Below, piece after piece: positions 16,304 through 24,461 of a stretch of DNA of 64,000 nucleotides. The position numbers were made by a program, and so were the translations under genes. The notes under the pieces are model-generated. The model was not told the origin of the DNA. It searched no databases and was given only the letters and a program-made list of their open reading frames with translations. The DNA is from Gemmatimonadota bacterium (GTDB taxonomy: Bacteria > Gemmatimonadota > Gemmatimonadetes > Gemmatimonadales > GWC2-71-9), in the NCBI GenBank assembly GCA_003221035.1, contig QHUB01000010.1:41277-105276 (forward strand). The letters run 5' to 3'. Within the stretch, counting starts at the first letter, position 1, and each line of letters starts with the position of its first letter.

Positions 16304-17739
16304 TGCCGGGTGCCGCAACCCGCGTCCTCGTCGCCGACGACGACGCCTCGCTGGTCCAGACGCTCACCTGGATCCTCAAGGAAAACGGGTACGAGGTCGC
16401 GGTGTGCCCGGGCGGCGACGGCCTGTTTGCCAAACTCGAAGAGATCAAGCCCGCGCTGCTGCTGCTCGACATCATGATGCCGAAGGTCGACGGCCTGCAG
16501 CTGCTCGAGCGGCTCAAACAGGACGAGCGCTACCGCGATCTGCCCGTCCTCATGGTGTCCTCCATGCCCCCCGAGGAAGCCACCGTGCGCGCCCTGGGCC
16601 TCGGCGCCGCGGATTTCATCTCCAAGCCGTTCCGCGTGCGCGAGCTGCTGGCGCGCGTCGAAGCGCATATTCGCGTGGGTCGAGCGCTGGCGCAGGCGCG
16701 CGAAGAGGCGCGCAGCCGCGCGGCGATGGTGGACATCCTGCACGAGGTCACCGACTCCCTCAAGCCGGACGAGATGTACCACATCCTCGCCCGGCGCGTG
16801 GCCCGCGCACTCAACATCTCCAAGTGCTCTATGGTTCTCGCGAAGCCCGGCGACCAGCAGGGCGTCGTCGTCGCGGCCTACGAGAACCCGATGCTGCGCA
16901 ACCTGCAGATCGAGCTCAGCAAGTATCCCGAGATCCGCAAAGCGGTTTCGACCGGCCGGCTCGTGCTGGTCGAGGACGTCGCCACCGATCCGCTCTATGA
17001 GGAAGAGCGGAAGCGCTGGGAGCGTGAGAACATCCGCGTGCCCACGCGTTCGGCGGTCGCACTGCCGTTCTGGATGAAGGATCAGCAGATCGGCGTGTTC
17101 TTTTTGCGGACGACGGGCGATGATCCGCCGCTGACGCGCGCGGACGCGCAGTTCGCGGAGACCGTCATCAAGACGGCCGTGTCGGCGATCGAGAAGGCGT
17201 ACGATTTCGAGTCGGCGGTGTCGGACAAGCAGCGGCTCGAGAAGCTCGCCGCGACCGACGCGCTCACCGGTTGCATGAACCGGCGCGCGCTCGCCGAAGC
17301 GCTCGCGCAGGAGCTGGACCGCGCCCGGCGTTACAACCTGGCCGTGACGATCCTCCTGGCGGACATCGATCGGTTCAAGTCGATCAACGACACGCGCGGC
17401 CACATCGCCGGCGACTCGGTGCTGCGCCAGGTGGGCGACATGCTCAGGCGTGAAGCGCGGTCGGTCGACATCGTGGCCCGCTACGGCGGCGAGGAGTTCG
17501 TCGTCGTGATGCCGGAGACGGCGACGCAGGGCGCGGCGATTTTTGCGGAGCGCGTCCGCGCCCGCGTTCAGAATCGCGACTTCGGCGATCCCGGTGAGGA
17601 CCCCCTGCGGCTGACGGTGAGCATTGGGCTCGCGTCGTTTCCCGATGACCGGGTCCACAGCTCCGACAGCTTTATCTCCCTGGCGGACCAGGCCCTCTAT
17701 CGCGCCAAGAACGAAGGGCGCAACTTGGTCCGGCAATGA
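16303..17739 (+). CDS. response regulator with GAF and diguanylate cyclase (GGDEF) domains
   Basis: 478 aa. The receiver domain is residues 6-125, with the acidic cluster ADDD, phospho-acceptor Asp56 (LLLLDIMMPK) and Lys108 (SKPF). A helical linker and a GAF domain occupy about 140-300. The GGDEF domain runs from about 310 to the end with an intact GGEEF at 395-399. The inhibitory I-site RSVD lies at 386-389, five residues before it, so product inhibition is expected. It should make cyclic di-GMP in response to phosphorylation and a GAF ligand. It is translationally coupled to ilvA and to the kinase downstream (ATGA); no partner histidine kinase is adjacent. Confidence 0.9.
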   Translation: MPGAATRVLVADDDASLVQTLTWILKENGYEVAVCPGGDGLFAKLEEIKPALLLLDIMMPKVDGLQLLERLKQDERYRDLPVLMVSSMPPEEATVRALGLGAADFISKPFRVRELLARVEAHIRVGRALAQAREEARSRAAMVDILHEVTDSLKPDEMYHILARRVARALNISKCSMVLAKPGDQQGVVVAAYENPMLRNLQIELSKYPEIRKAVSTGRLVLVEDVATDPLYEEERKRWERENIRVPTRSAVALPFWMKDQQIGVFFLRTTGDDPPLTRADAQFAETVIKTAVSAIEKAYDFESAVSDKQRLEKLAATDALTGCMNRRALAEALAQELDRARRYNLAVTILLADIDRFKSINDTRGHIAGDSVLRQVGDMLRREARSVDIVARYGGEEFVVVMPETATQGAAIFAERVRARVQNRDFGDPGEDPLRLTVSIGLASFPDDRVHSSDSFISLADQALYRAKNEGRNLVRQ

Positions 17740-18830
17740 GCGAGCGCCGCTGCCCCAAGTGTGGATCCGTGTACAGCGACACGGGGGCGCGCTTCTGCCC
17801 GAAAGACGGCAGCATGCTCGTGGAGATCCAGGCGAAAAAGCCTCCCGTGGCGCCCTCGTCCGGCAGCGGAACCGGCGTGCGCACGCCGCTCCCCCCCGGC
17901 AAATCCGGACTCGACCGCGCCTCGACCCTGTCCAACCAGATTCTCGACGCGCGCTATCAGGTGATGAAGAAGCTGGGCGAGGGCGGGATGTCGTACGTCT
18001 ATCTCGCCAGGGAGATCAATTCGGGCGAGACCGTGGCGATCAAGGTGCTCTCCCCGCGCCTCGCCTCCGACAAGAGCTCGGTCGAGCGCCTGCGCCGCGA
18101 AGCGGGACTGGCGATGCGCCTCGACCACCCCAACGTCTGCCGAATCCTGCGCCTCGGCGAATCCGAGGACGGGCTGATCTACCTGGTGATGCCGTTCCTC
18201 AAGGGCGAGCTGTTGTCCGACCGCGAAGTGCGGGGCGGGCCGATGGACATCACCCCCGGCGTCACGCTCCTCAAGCAGATGTGCGCGGGCCTGCACCATG
18301 CGCACGAGCTGCAGATCATTCACCGCGATCTGAAGCCCGAGAACGTCATGCTGGTCCCCGACGACAACGGCGGCACCGAGCGCGCCGTGGTGATGGACTT
18401 TGGTCTGGCCAAAGAGCGCCGCGCCGACCCCGCCATCGCCAAGCTCACCGCGACCGGGATCATCCTCGGCACACCCGAGTTCATGAGTCCCGAGCAGATT
18501 CGCGGCAAACCGCTCGATGCCCGCAGCGACATCTACGCCCTCGGCATCGTGGCGTTCGAGATGTTCACCGGCAAGCTGCCGTTCCAGGGCCGCAACGCGC
18601 AGGAGATGATGATCGCGCGCCTGCGCAGCCAGCCGATCCCGATTCGCTCGCTGCGCGCGGATATCCCCGAGCCGGTCGAGAAGGCGCTCACGAAAGCCCT
18701 CCAGACGAACCCCGATGACCGCTTCAGCACCGCACTCGAATTCGGCGACGCATTGACCCGCACGAGCGCCGAATCGTCGGGCGGCAGCGGCGCGGGCTTC
18801 TTCGGCAAGCTCAAGGAAAAGTTCTCGTGA
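17736..18830 (+). CDS. serine/threonine protein kinase with N-terminal zinc ribbon
   Basis: 364 aa. A short zinc-ribbon-like motif (RRCPKCG then RFCPKDG, Cys6, 9 and 21) precedes a Hanks-type kinase domain from about residue 68. Present are the glycine loop GEGGMSYVYLA, AIKVL with the ATP Lys, HRDLKPENVM, DFGLAKE and the activation-end motif GTPEFMSPEQIRG; catalytic residues look intact. There is no transmembrane segment or PASTA domain, so it is a cytosolic kinase, unlike most bacterial PknB-type kinases. The ATG overlaps the GGDEF-gene stop (ATGA), linking cyclic-di-GMP and Ser/Thr phosphorylation genes in one transcript. Targets unknown. Confidence 0.9.
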   Translation: MSERRCPKCGSVYSDTGARFCPKDGSMLVEIQAKKPPVAPSSGSGTGVRTPLPPGKSGLDRASTLSNQILDARYQVMKKLGEGGMSYVYLAREINSGETVAIKVLSPRLASDKSSVERLRREAGLAMRLDHPNVCRILRLGESEDGLIYLVMPFLKGELLSDREVRGGPMDITPGVTLLKQMCAGLHHAHELQIIHRDLKPENVMLVPDDNGGTERAVVMDFGLAKERRADPAIAKLTATGIILGTPEFMSPEQIRGKPLDARSDIYALGIVAFEMFTGKLPFQGRNAQEMMIARLRSQPIPIRSLRADIPEPVEKALTKALQTNPDDRFSTALEFGDALTRTSAESSGGSGAGFFGKLKEKFS

Positions 18831-18831
18831 C

Positions 18832-19926
18832 GTGAAGCGGTTTCCCGCGTTCGACCCGCCCGAATATGTCGCGTGGAAACCGGACCCCGCGCTGGTGCGG
18901 GGGTTTCGATCCACGCTCGAAGCGAACGCCGAACGCGCCTCGATCGTCGCCGCCCTCACTCCTGACTCCAAGCTCGAGCTCTACCGCGGCCTGTTACGGG
19001 CCCGTCTCCACGATATCGAGCTGAAGCGCTGGGTCCGCACCGGTGTCATTTCCAAGGCATGGTTGGGAACGGGCGAAGAGGCGACCACCGTGGGGCCCGT
19101 CCATGCGCTGGAGCGCGGCATGGACATCGTCGCGCCCATGATTCGCAACGCGGCGGCCTGTTGCGAGATGGGCATGCCGATCGCCGACATGCTGCGCGCG
19201 TATCTCGCGACGGCCGACTCGCCGAGCGGCGGACGCGATTTGCACGTGGGCTCGTTCTCGCACGGGGTGCTGCAGCCGATTTCGCATGTCGGCGACATGG
19301 TGCCGGTCATCACCGGCATCGCGCTCACATTCAAAATGAAGCGCCAGCCGCGCGTGGCGCTGACCTGGGTGGGCGACGGATCGACCAACACCGCGGCGGC
19401 GCATGAGGGCACGAACTTCGCGGCGGTTCAGCGTGTCCCGGCCATCTTCATTATCGAAAACAATCAGGTCGCGCTCGGCACGCGGCTCGCGCAGCATCAT
19501 CTGCCGCCCGACTTCAAGGATTGGCCCGCGAGCTACGGCATCTGGGGCGCGACCTTCGACGGCAACAACGTGCTCGATGCCTACGCGGCCACACGACTCG
19601 CGGCCGAGCGGTGTCGTAAGGGCGACGGGCCGGCGCTGCTCGTCGCGGAGACGTTCCGGATGGGTGGGCATGCCACGCACGACGAGCGCGAGGCGCGCGA
19701 CACGTTTCCGCCCGAGCTGTTTGCCAGCTGGGGCAAGCGCGATCCGATCGGGCTGTATGAGGAGTATCTCAAGGAAGAAGGAGTGAAAGCGAAACAGCTC
19801 GAAGAAATCGAAGCCGAGGTGAGCGCCGTCGTCGCGAAGGCTGCCGCGGAGGCGATCGCGAGTCGGGAGAAGATGCCGAAGGGTGAGACGGCGTTGAATG
19901 GGGTATATGCGAACGGTCGCCAATAG
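18832..19926 (+). CDS. pdhA: thiamine-diphosphate 2-oxoacid dehydrogenase E1 component, alpha subunit
   Basis: 364 aa. The ThDP motif starts GDGSTNTAAAHEG and ends at ENNQVA, the usual GDG-x25-NN spacing. SHGVLQPISHVGDMVP and GGHATHDE carry the conserved active-site histidines. It matches E1-alpha of pyruvate or branched-chain 2-oxoacid dehydrogenases, which decarboxylate the 2-oxoacid on ThDP together with a beta subunit. No beta, E2 or E3 gene is nearby, so the partner must lie elsewhere. The start is GTG at 18832, one base after the kinase stop. Pyruvate versus branched-chain substrate cannot be decided. Confidence 0.88.
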   Translation: MKRFPAFDPPEYVAWKPDPALVRGFRSTLEANAERASIVAALTPDSKLELYRGLLRARLHDIELKRWVRTGVISKAWLGTGEEATTVGPVHALERGMDIVAPMIRNAAACCEMGMPIADMLRAYLATADSPSGGRDLHVGSFSHGVLQPISHVGDMVPVITGIALTFKMKRQPRVALTWVGDGSTNTAAAHEGTNFAAVQRVPAIFIIENNQVALGTRLAQHHLPPDFKDWPASYGIWGATFDGNNVLDAYAATRLAAERCRKGDGPALLVAETFRMGGHATHDEREARDTFPPELFASWGKRDPIGLYEEYLKEEGVKAKQLEEIEAEVSAVVAKAAAEAIASREKMPKGETALNGVYANGRQ

Positions 19927-19975
19927 TCGAGTCGGGATTGCTCGCTCGAACCACCGCCAGCGCCGGAGGTCATTG

Positions 19976-21061
19976 ATGCACCAGCGCGTGTTCCTGGCCG
20001 CACTGCTCGCGTGCGGATGCCGCCGTCCCACTCCCGCCGCCGGGCAGGCGAGAAGCGACGACGTCCTGCGTGTGCCCGACGGATTCAAGATTGCCGTGTT
20101 TGCCGACAAGCTCGAAGGCGTTCGCTATCTGACGCTCGGGCCGGGCAATGTGATCTACGCGTCGCAACCCGGCTCCGGGCGGATCGTGAGTATGAGAAAC
20201 CGTGACGGCGCCGCCGACAGTATCGTCGAAGTCGCGAGCGGGCTGAAAGGACCGTTCGGCATCGCCTTCCGCGGGGACACGATGTATGTCGCGGAAGTCA
20301 CCCGCGTAAAGCGCTTTACTCCGGGCGCTCGCGACTCCAAGACTATCATCGACGACATACCCGACGGGGGACACTCGACCAGAACCATCCTGTTCGGCCC
20401 CGACGGCAAGTTGTATCTCGCAGTGGGATCGTCGTGCAATCTCTGCGACGAGCGCGACTCGCTGCGTGCGGCTGTCTCGCAGTTCAATCGCGACGGCTCG
20501 GGCGGCCGCATCTTTGCGCGCGGGCTCCGCAACACGGTGGGTATCGCCTTCAATCCGAAGACCGGCGAGCTGTGGGGCGGCAACAACGACCGCGACAACC
20601 TGGGCGATGACGTCCCGCCCGAGCACATCAACATCATCAGGGACGGAAAGAATTACGGCTGGCCCCAGTGCTATCTGCCCGGCAAGCCAAACCCCGAGTA
20701 CGGTTCGGCCAACTGCGCGAACGTCGAGCCGCCCGCGATCATGGTGCAGGCACACTCGGCGCCGCTTGGTCTGGCGTTCTACACGGGGACGCAGTTCCCG
20801 CCCGACTATCGTGGCGACGCATTCGTCACGCTGCACGGCTCGTGGAACCGGTCCATTCCTACCGGCGCGAAGGTCGTGCGCGTCCAGGTGGATAGCGACG
20901 GTCACCGCGCGGTCGGCGTCGAGGACTTCATCCTCGGCTGGCAGCGCCCCGATGGGACGCGGTGGGGACGGCCTGTAGGGTTGTTGGTGCTTCCCGATGG
21001 ATCATTACTCGTCAGTGACGACTACGGCGGCAAAATCTGGAGGGTGACATATGGGAGGTAA
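19976..21061 (+). CDS. glucose/sorbosone dehydrogenase-like lipoprotein (PQQ-dependent type)
   Basis: 361 aa. A lipoprotein leader MHQRVFLAALLACGC contains a lipobox. The mature part is a six-bladed beta propeller of the soluble aldose sugar dehydrogenase/PQQ-GDH type: VPDGFKIAVFADKL, GPFGIAFRGDTMYVAE, HSTRTILFGPDGKLYLAVG (the catalytic His region), FARGLRNTVGIAFNPKTGEL and a final SLLVSDDYGGKIWRV. It probably oxidises sugars or binds a ligand in the periplasm. ATG at 19976 is chosen because GGAGG lies 6 nt upstream and the leader then fits. Its end overlaps the next gene by 11 nt. Confidence 0.85.
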   Translation: MHQRVFLAALLACGCRRPTPAAGQARSDDVLRVPDGFKIAVFADKLEGVRYLTLGPGNVIYASQPGSGRIVSMRNRDGAADSIVEVASGLKGPFGIAFRGDTMYVAEVTRVKRFTPGARDSKTIIDDIPDGGHSTRTILFGPDGKLYLAVGSSCNLCDERDSLRAAVSQFNRDGSGGRIFARGLRNTVGIAFNPKTGELWGGNNDRDNLGDDVPPEHINIIRDGKNYGWPQCYLPGKPNPEYGSANCANVEPPAIMVQAHSAPLGLAFYTGTQFPPDYRGDAFVTLHGSWNRSIPTGAKVVRVQVDSDGHRAVGVEDFILGWQRPDGTRWGRPVGLLVLPDGSLLVSDDYGGKIWRVTYGR

Positions 21062-21839
21062 GGGGCGGTACACGGCGGTAGGGGGCGGCATCTTGTGCGG
21101 TGCGGTCTTGGTGGCGGCGCTTTACCGCCCCATACCGCCTCTTACCGCCCTTTACCGCCCCGATATCCATTCCGAATACGTGAAGATCCCCAGCGGCAAG
21201 GACACGATCACGGCCTACCTCGCGTATCCCGAGCGTCCGCAGCCGGCACCCGCCGTCATCGTGATTCACGAGATCTTCGGCCAATCGGACTTCATCAAGC
21301 AGACGACGGAACAGCTCGCGAAAGAAGGATTCGTGGCGATCGCGCCCGACCTGCTCTCGCGGCGCGGCGGAACGCCGGCGAGCTCGGATTCGGCGCGCAA
21401 ACTGATCGCGACGCTCAACCCCGACACCATCACGATGGATCTCGACGCGACGAGAAACTTCCTGAACAAGAACAAAGCGGTGCGCGCGAATGAAATCGGC
21501 GTGATCGGATTCTGCTGGGGCGGCGGCCAGAGCTTCCGCTATGCCACGAATGCAGCCCAGCTGAAGGCGTTCGTGGTGTGTTACGGGCCGGCGCCCGATG
21601 CGGCCGACATGTCGAAAATCAAAGCCAAGGGGCTGGGCGTGTACGCGGAGAACGACGCGCGGATCGACGCGGGTCTGCCCGATGCGTCGGCGGCAATGAA
21701 GGCGGCCCACAAAAACTATCCGTACACGATCTATCCCGGTGTGGGTCACGGATTCCTGCGCACGCGCGAGAAACCGGAAGTCGCGGACAGCGCGTGGAGT
21801 GCCATCATCCGGCACTTCCGCGCGAACCTGAAGAGCTAG
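21051..21839 (+). CDS. dienelactone hydrolase family protein with membrane-anchored N-terminus
   Basis: 262 aa. The alpha/beta hydrolase core has the DLH triad: Cys155 in GFCWGG, Asp202 in ENDAR and His233 in GVGHGF. HEIFGQSDF near 73-81 supplies the conserved Glu. Dienelactone hydrolases open lactones, but most chromosomal homologues have unknown esterase roles. Residues 8-35 form a hydrophobic anchor whose codons lie in an inverted array of 10-nt repeats (21061-21090 and 21123-21162). The stop shares CTAG with the convergent S41-like gene. Confidence 0.85.
   Translation: MGGKGRYTAVGGGILCGAVLVAALYRPIPPLTALYRPDIHSEYVKIPSGKDTITAYLAYPERPQPAPAVIVIHEIFGQSDFIKQTTEQLAKEGFVAIAPDLLSRRGGTPASSDSARKLIATLNPDTITMDLDATRNFLNKNKAVRANEIGVIGFCWGGGQSFRYATNAAQLKAFVVCYGPAPDAADMSKIKAKGLGVYAENDARIDAGLPDASAAMKAAHKNYPYTIYPGVGHGFLRTREKPEVADSAWSAIIRHFRANLKS
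21061..21162 (+). repeat. inverted array of 10-nt repeats inside the dienelactone hydrolase leader
   Basis: Three G-rich 10-mers of the type (A/C/G)NGGGCGGTA at 21061-21090 face four C-rich 10-mers TACCGCCC(N)2 at 21123-21162. The two arms are complementary, so a large hairpin can form. The segment is translated as part of the membrane anchor. Confidence 0.75.
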
Positions 21840-23161
21840 CGGCGCGCGGTGTCGTCGAGATAGGCGCGGGCGCGATCGAGCACGGCGTCGCGCCCCGCCA
21901 GCACGTCTTCGACCCGCACGCCAACGGGGAATTGCGGCGCGATGCCCGTACGCTCGAAGTCCTTCCCATTTGGCAGGACATCGCGCGCCGCCGTCAGACG
22001 GATCTTCCAGCCGCCCGGCAACGTGAGCGCCGTCGTCGTCCCGCTGCTGCCCGCCGATGGCTCGCCGAATGTCGCTCCCCGCCCACCCGTTTGGAACGCC
22101 ACCAGGAAATCCTCGGCCGGGCCGGAGGTGCGAGCCGAGATCAGCACGGCGACGGGGCCGGTGTAGGCGATTCGCTCGCGCTGCGTCGGCGGCCAGATCG
22201 TGTCCGGCGGTATGCTGAGCCAGACGCCGCTCGAGTCGGGCCTGTACACCGGCATGCGCCGCCACGGGGTGAGGACGGGCCGCTCGATCAGGCGAGACAG
22301 CAGCGCATAGCTCCGAGCTCGACCCTGCGGCGTCCATGCGGTCTCGCGCAGATCGAGGATCAAACCGCGGTGGCGCGGCCCCTCGCGGGGCGCATCGCCA
22401 AGCGTCCGGTCGAATTGCTCGAGAACATCCGGGTCAGCCAACGAGTACACGCGTATCCAGATCACGCCGTCCGGTAAGGTGTCGGCCTCGATCGGCTCGT
22501 GCTCGAGCGGCCAATGCGACGTCAGCGCCACGCTGCGCGTCACGCTCGCGCCCCGCTCGGCGCCGCCGGGGACTCGCAGCAAGAGATGCAGCGCCGTGCC
22601 ACGCTCGCCCTCGAGCATCCGGGCGACTGCGCGCTCCCAGCGGCTCGCCTCATTCGCACCGGCGATCTTCGGCAGGACTGAATCGCGAATCCATTCGGCC
22701 GCGGGGATGCCTTGCACGGCGAGAATCTCCGCCAGCCGTTCGGGTCGCGCGACGCGCATCTCGTCGTTGACGGCGTAATCGATGATGAAGGGCCGGCGCT
22801 CGATGCTGCGCAACTCGAGCGGCGGACGTGCGATCCGGTTCGCCAGGGCGGTCGGTGGCAGCAGCTCGACCTGTCCGTCATTCAGCAATGCGGTCCAGCG
22901 GCGCAACCGGTAGTAGAATTGAAGGTCGGTCGGCGCCGGGCGTTCGCCGGTGAACTTGACTGTCGCGGCAAATGCCGAGTCCCAGTTGGCGCGCACGTCG
23001 TCCCAGTAGGCGTCGTTGTAGCGCGCTACGCTCCACACACCGGCGGCAACGAGCTGGCGATCGTCGGACGACGGGCCAGTTCCCGGCCGCTGCGCGGTGA
23101 CTGGCAAAGCCACGGCGAGCGCCGGGAACCACGCCAACAACCAGGGCGTACGGGGAAGCAT
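21836..23161 (-). CDS. secreted S41-family peptidase-like protein
   Basis: 441 aa with a signal peptide (ends LPVTAQ). The C-terminal third matches the C-terminal processing peptidase/tricorn core fold: GVIWIRVYSLADP, HRGLILDLRET, GPVAVLISARTSGPAEDF, GATFGEPSAGSSG and a KRDxxPNG-like strand. In most S41 enzymes the nucleophile lies in RTxSAAEDF; here the sequence reads RTSGPAEDF, so the expected Ser is Gly and a Ser stands one residue earlier. Catalysis is therefore uncertain. No PDZ domain is evident. Its ATG shares CATG with the divergent metallophosphoesterase start. Confidence 0.78.
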   Translation of the reverse strand: MLPRTPWLLAWFPALAVALPVTAQRPGTGPSSDDRQLVAAGVWSVARYNDAYWDDVRANWDSAFAATVKFTGERPAPTDLQFYYRLRRWTALLNDGQVELLPPTALANRIARPPLELRSIERRPFIIDYAVNDEMRVARPERLAEILAVQGIPAAEWIRDSVLPKIAGANEASRWERAVARMLEGERGTALHLLLRVPGGAERGASVTRSVALTSHWPLEHEPIEADTLPDGVIWIRVYSLADPDVLEQFDRTLGDAPREGPRHRGLILDLRETAWTPQGRARSYALLSRLIERPVLTPWRRMPVYRPDSSGVWLSIPPDTIWPPTQRERIAYTGPVAVLISARTSGPAEDFLVAFQTGGRGATFGEPSAGSSGTTTALTLPGGWKIRLTAARDVLPNGKDFERTGIAPQFPVGVRVEDVLAGRDAVLDRARAYLDDTARR

Positions 23162-24374
23162 GGGCCTAATCTATCTGTTGCTGTTCGCATCGCCCCAACT
23201 GCTGGTCTATCTGTACTTGCGCGAACGCCTCCCCGTAACGGCGCGCCGCTGGCTCGCGCTCGTCTTTGTGCTGTTCAACATCCCCTGGGGAATCGTCGCG
23301 GTCCGGATGTTCTCGGGCAGCCTGTGGGGCATGAGCCGGGTGCCCTACATCGCGCCATTCATCGCCTGGCAGTTTTTGGGCTGGGTATTCTGCGGCCTGG
23401 TGTGTGTCTACTTGCTCGGTAAGGCGATGGTGTGGGTCGTGCGTCGTGCGTCGTCCGTCGTGCGTGAAATCCCGGGTCCCGACGACGCACGACGCACGAC
23501 GAACGACTCACGACTCTCCAGGCGCGAGTTCCTCGCCCGCGCCACCTATACGTACGGCGCCGTCGGAGTCGGCATTTCCGCCTACGGCATCTGGAACGCC
23601 GAGCGGCTGCCGACGATCACACAGCGGCCTCTCGTGTTTCCTGATCTCCCGGCCGGGTTGGACGGCCTCCGCGTCGCGCATCTGTCCGACGTGCATGCGG
23701 GCGTCCATATGTCGGAAGACAAGATGCGCGAGATCGTCAGGCAGACCAACGCGCTCGGCGCCGATCTGATTGTGCAGACGGGAGACATGATCGACATCTC
23801 CCAATCCTTCATTCCGGACTATGTGCGCGCCTTCCGTGACTTGCGCGCGCCGCTCGGCGTCGTCACCGTGCTCGGCAATCACGATCGTTACACCGGCGAG
23901 GACGCCGTCATTCGCGGAGTGAAGGATGCCGGCCAGGTGTTCGTGAAGAACGGCGTGCACGTGATCGAGCGCGGCGGCGCGGCGCTCGCGCTGATCGGCA
24001 TCGACGACCCGCGCAACTGGCGCGCCGACGATCCGCAGCACGACGACGTGGAGCAGGCACTCCGGGTGACGCCGCCCGCGAAAGACGCATTTCGGATCCT
24101 GCTGGCGCACCGGCCCGGCGCGTTCGACGGCGCAGCCCCGCGCGGGATCCCGCTCACCCTCGCCGGCCACATCCACGGCGGCCAGTTCTATCTGCCCGTG
24201 ATCGGTTGGTCACCGGGACGACTCATTACGAAGTACGTCATGGGACACTTCACGCATGGAAGCAGTCAGCTGTACGTCAGCCGCGGGATCGGAGTAGTGG
24301 GTGTGCCGCTGCGCGTGTTCGTGCCGCCGGAGATCGCGGTGTTCGAGCTGCGCCGCGGGCAGTCAGGCGCGTAA
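23160..24374 (+). CDS. membrane-anchored metallophosphoesterase (YkuE/YaeI-like)
   Basis: 404 aa. Three or four hydrophobic segments occupy residues 1-95. A polar linker follows, then a calcineurin-like phosphoesterase domain: RVAHLSDVHAG, TGDMID, GNHDRY, LLAHRPGAF and LAGHIHGGQF, all five metal-binding blocks. Relatives cleave lipid-linked or nucleotide phosphoesters at the membrane. The linker between anchor and enzyme is encoded by an inverted array of heptad repeats (23437-23516). ATG at 23160 has GGGGAAG upstream; earlier in-frame codons overlap the divergent gene. Confidence 0.87.
   Translation: MGLIYLLLFASPQLLVYLYLRERLPVTARRWLALVFVLFNIPWGIVAVRMFSGSLWGMSRVPYIAPFIAWQFLGWVFCGLVCVYLLGKAMVWVVRRASSVVREIPGPDDARRTTNDSRLSRREFLARATYTYGAVGVGISAYGIWNAERLPTITQRPLVFPDLPAGLDGLRVAHLSDVHAGVHMSEDKMREIVRQTNALGADLIVQTGDMIDISQSFIPDYVRAFRDLRAPLGVVTVLGNHDRYTGEDAVIRGVKDAGQVFVKNGVHVIERGGAALALIGIDDPRNWRADDPQHDDVEQALRVTPPAKDAFRILLAHRPGAFDGAAPRGIPLTLAGHIHGGQFYLPVIGWSPGRLITKYVMGHFTHGSSQLYVSRGIGVVGVPLRVFVPPEIAVFELRRGQSGA
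23437..23516 (+). repeat. inverted heptad array inside the metallophosphoesterase linker
   Basis: Four TCGTGCG-type heptads (23437-23464) and five ACGACGC-type heptads (23482-23516) flank a 17-nt centre. The two arms are complementary in register. They encode the Arg/Ser-rich linker, a part of the protein free to vary. Confidence 0.8.
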
Positions 24375-24437
24375 GCAATGGGGCCCACGAAGCGACTGCA
24401 GCTTTTTGTCGCGGCGTGGGCCCCATTGCTTACGCGC
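24367..24437. terminator. 23-bp perfect stem-loop between convergent genes
   Basis: Arms 24367-24389 and 24415-24437 are perfectly complementary (GCGCGTAAGCAATGGGGCCC and on). An inner GCGAC/GTCGC stem and a TTTTT lie in the loop. A third, imperfect copy of the right arm starts 32 bp further on at about 24448, inside the end of the TetR gene. The position suits a bidirectional terminator. Confidence 0.7.
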
Positions 24438-24461
24438 TGATCGCTCCGCGGGCCCCATTGC

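Noticed and set aside
15790..17736. 648-codon open frame opposite ilvA and the GGDEF gene
   Set aside because: Crosses two certain plus-strand genes and has a low-complexity Arg/His/Asp-rich product.
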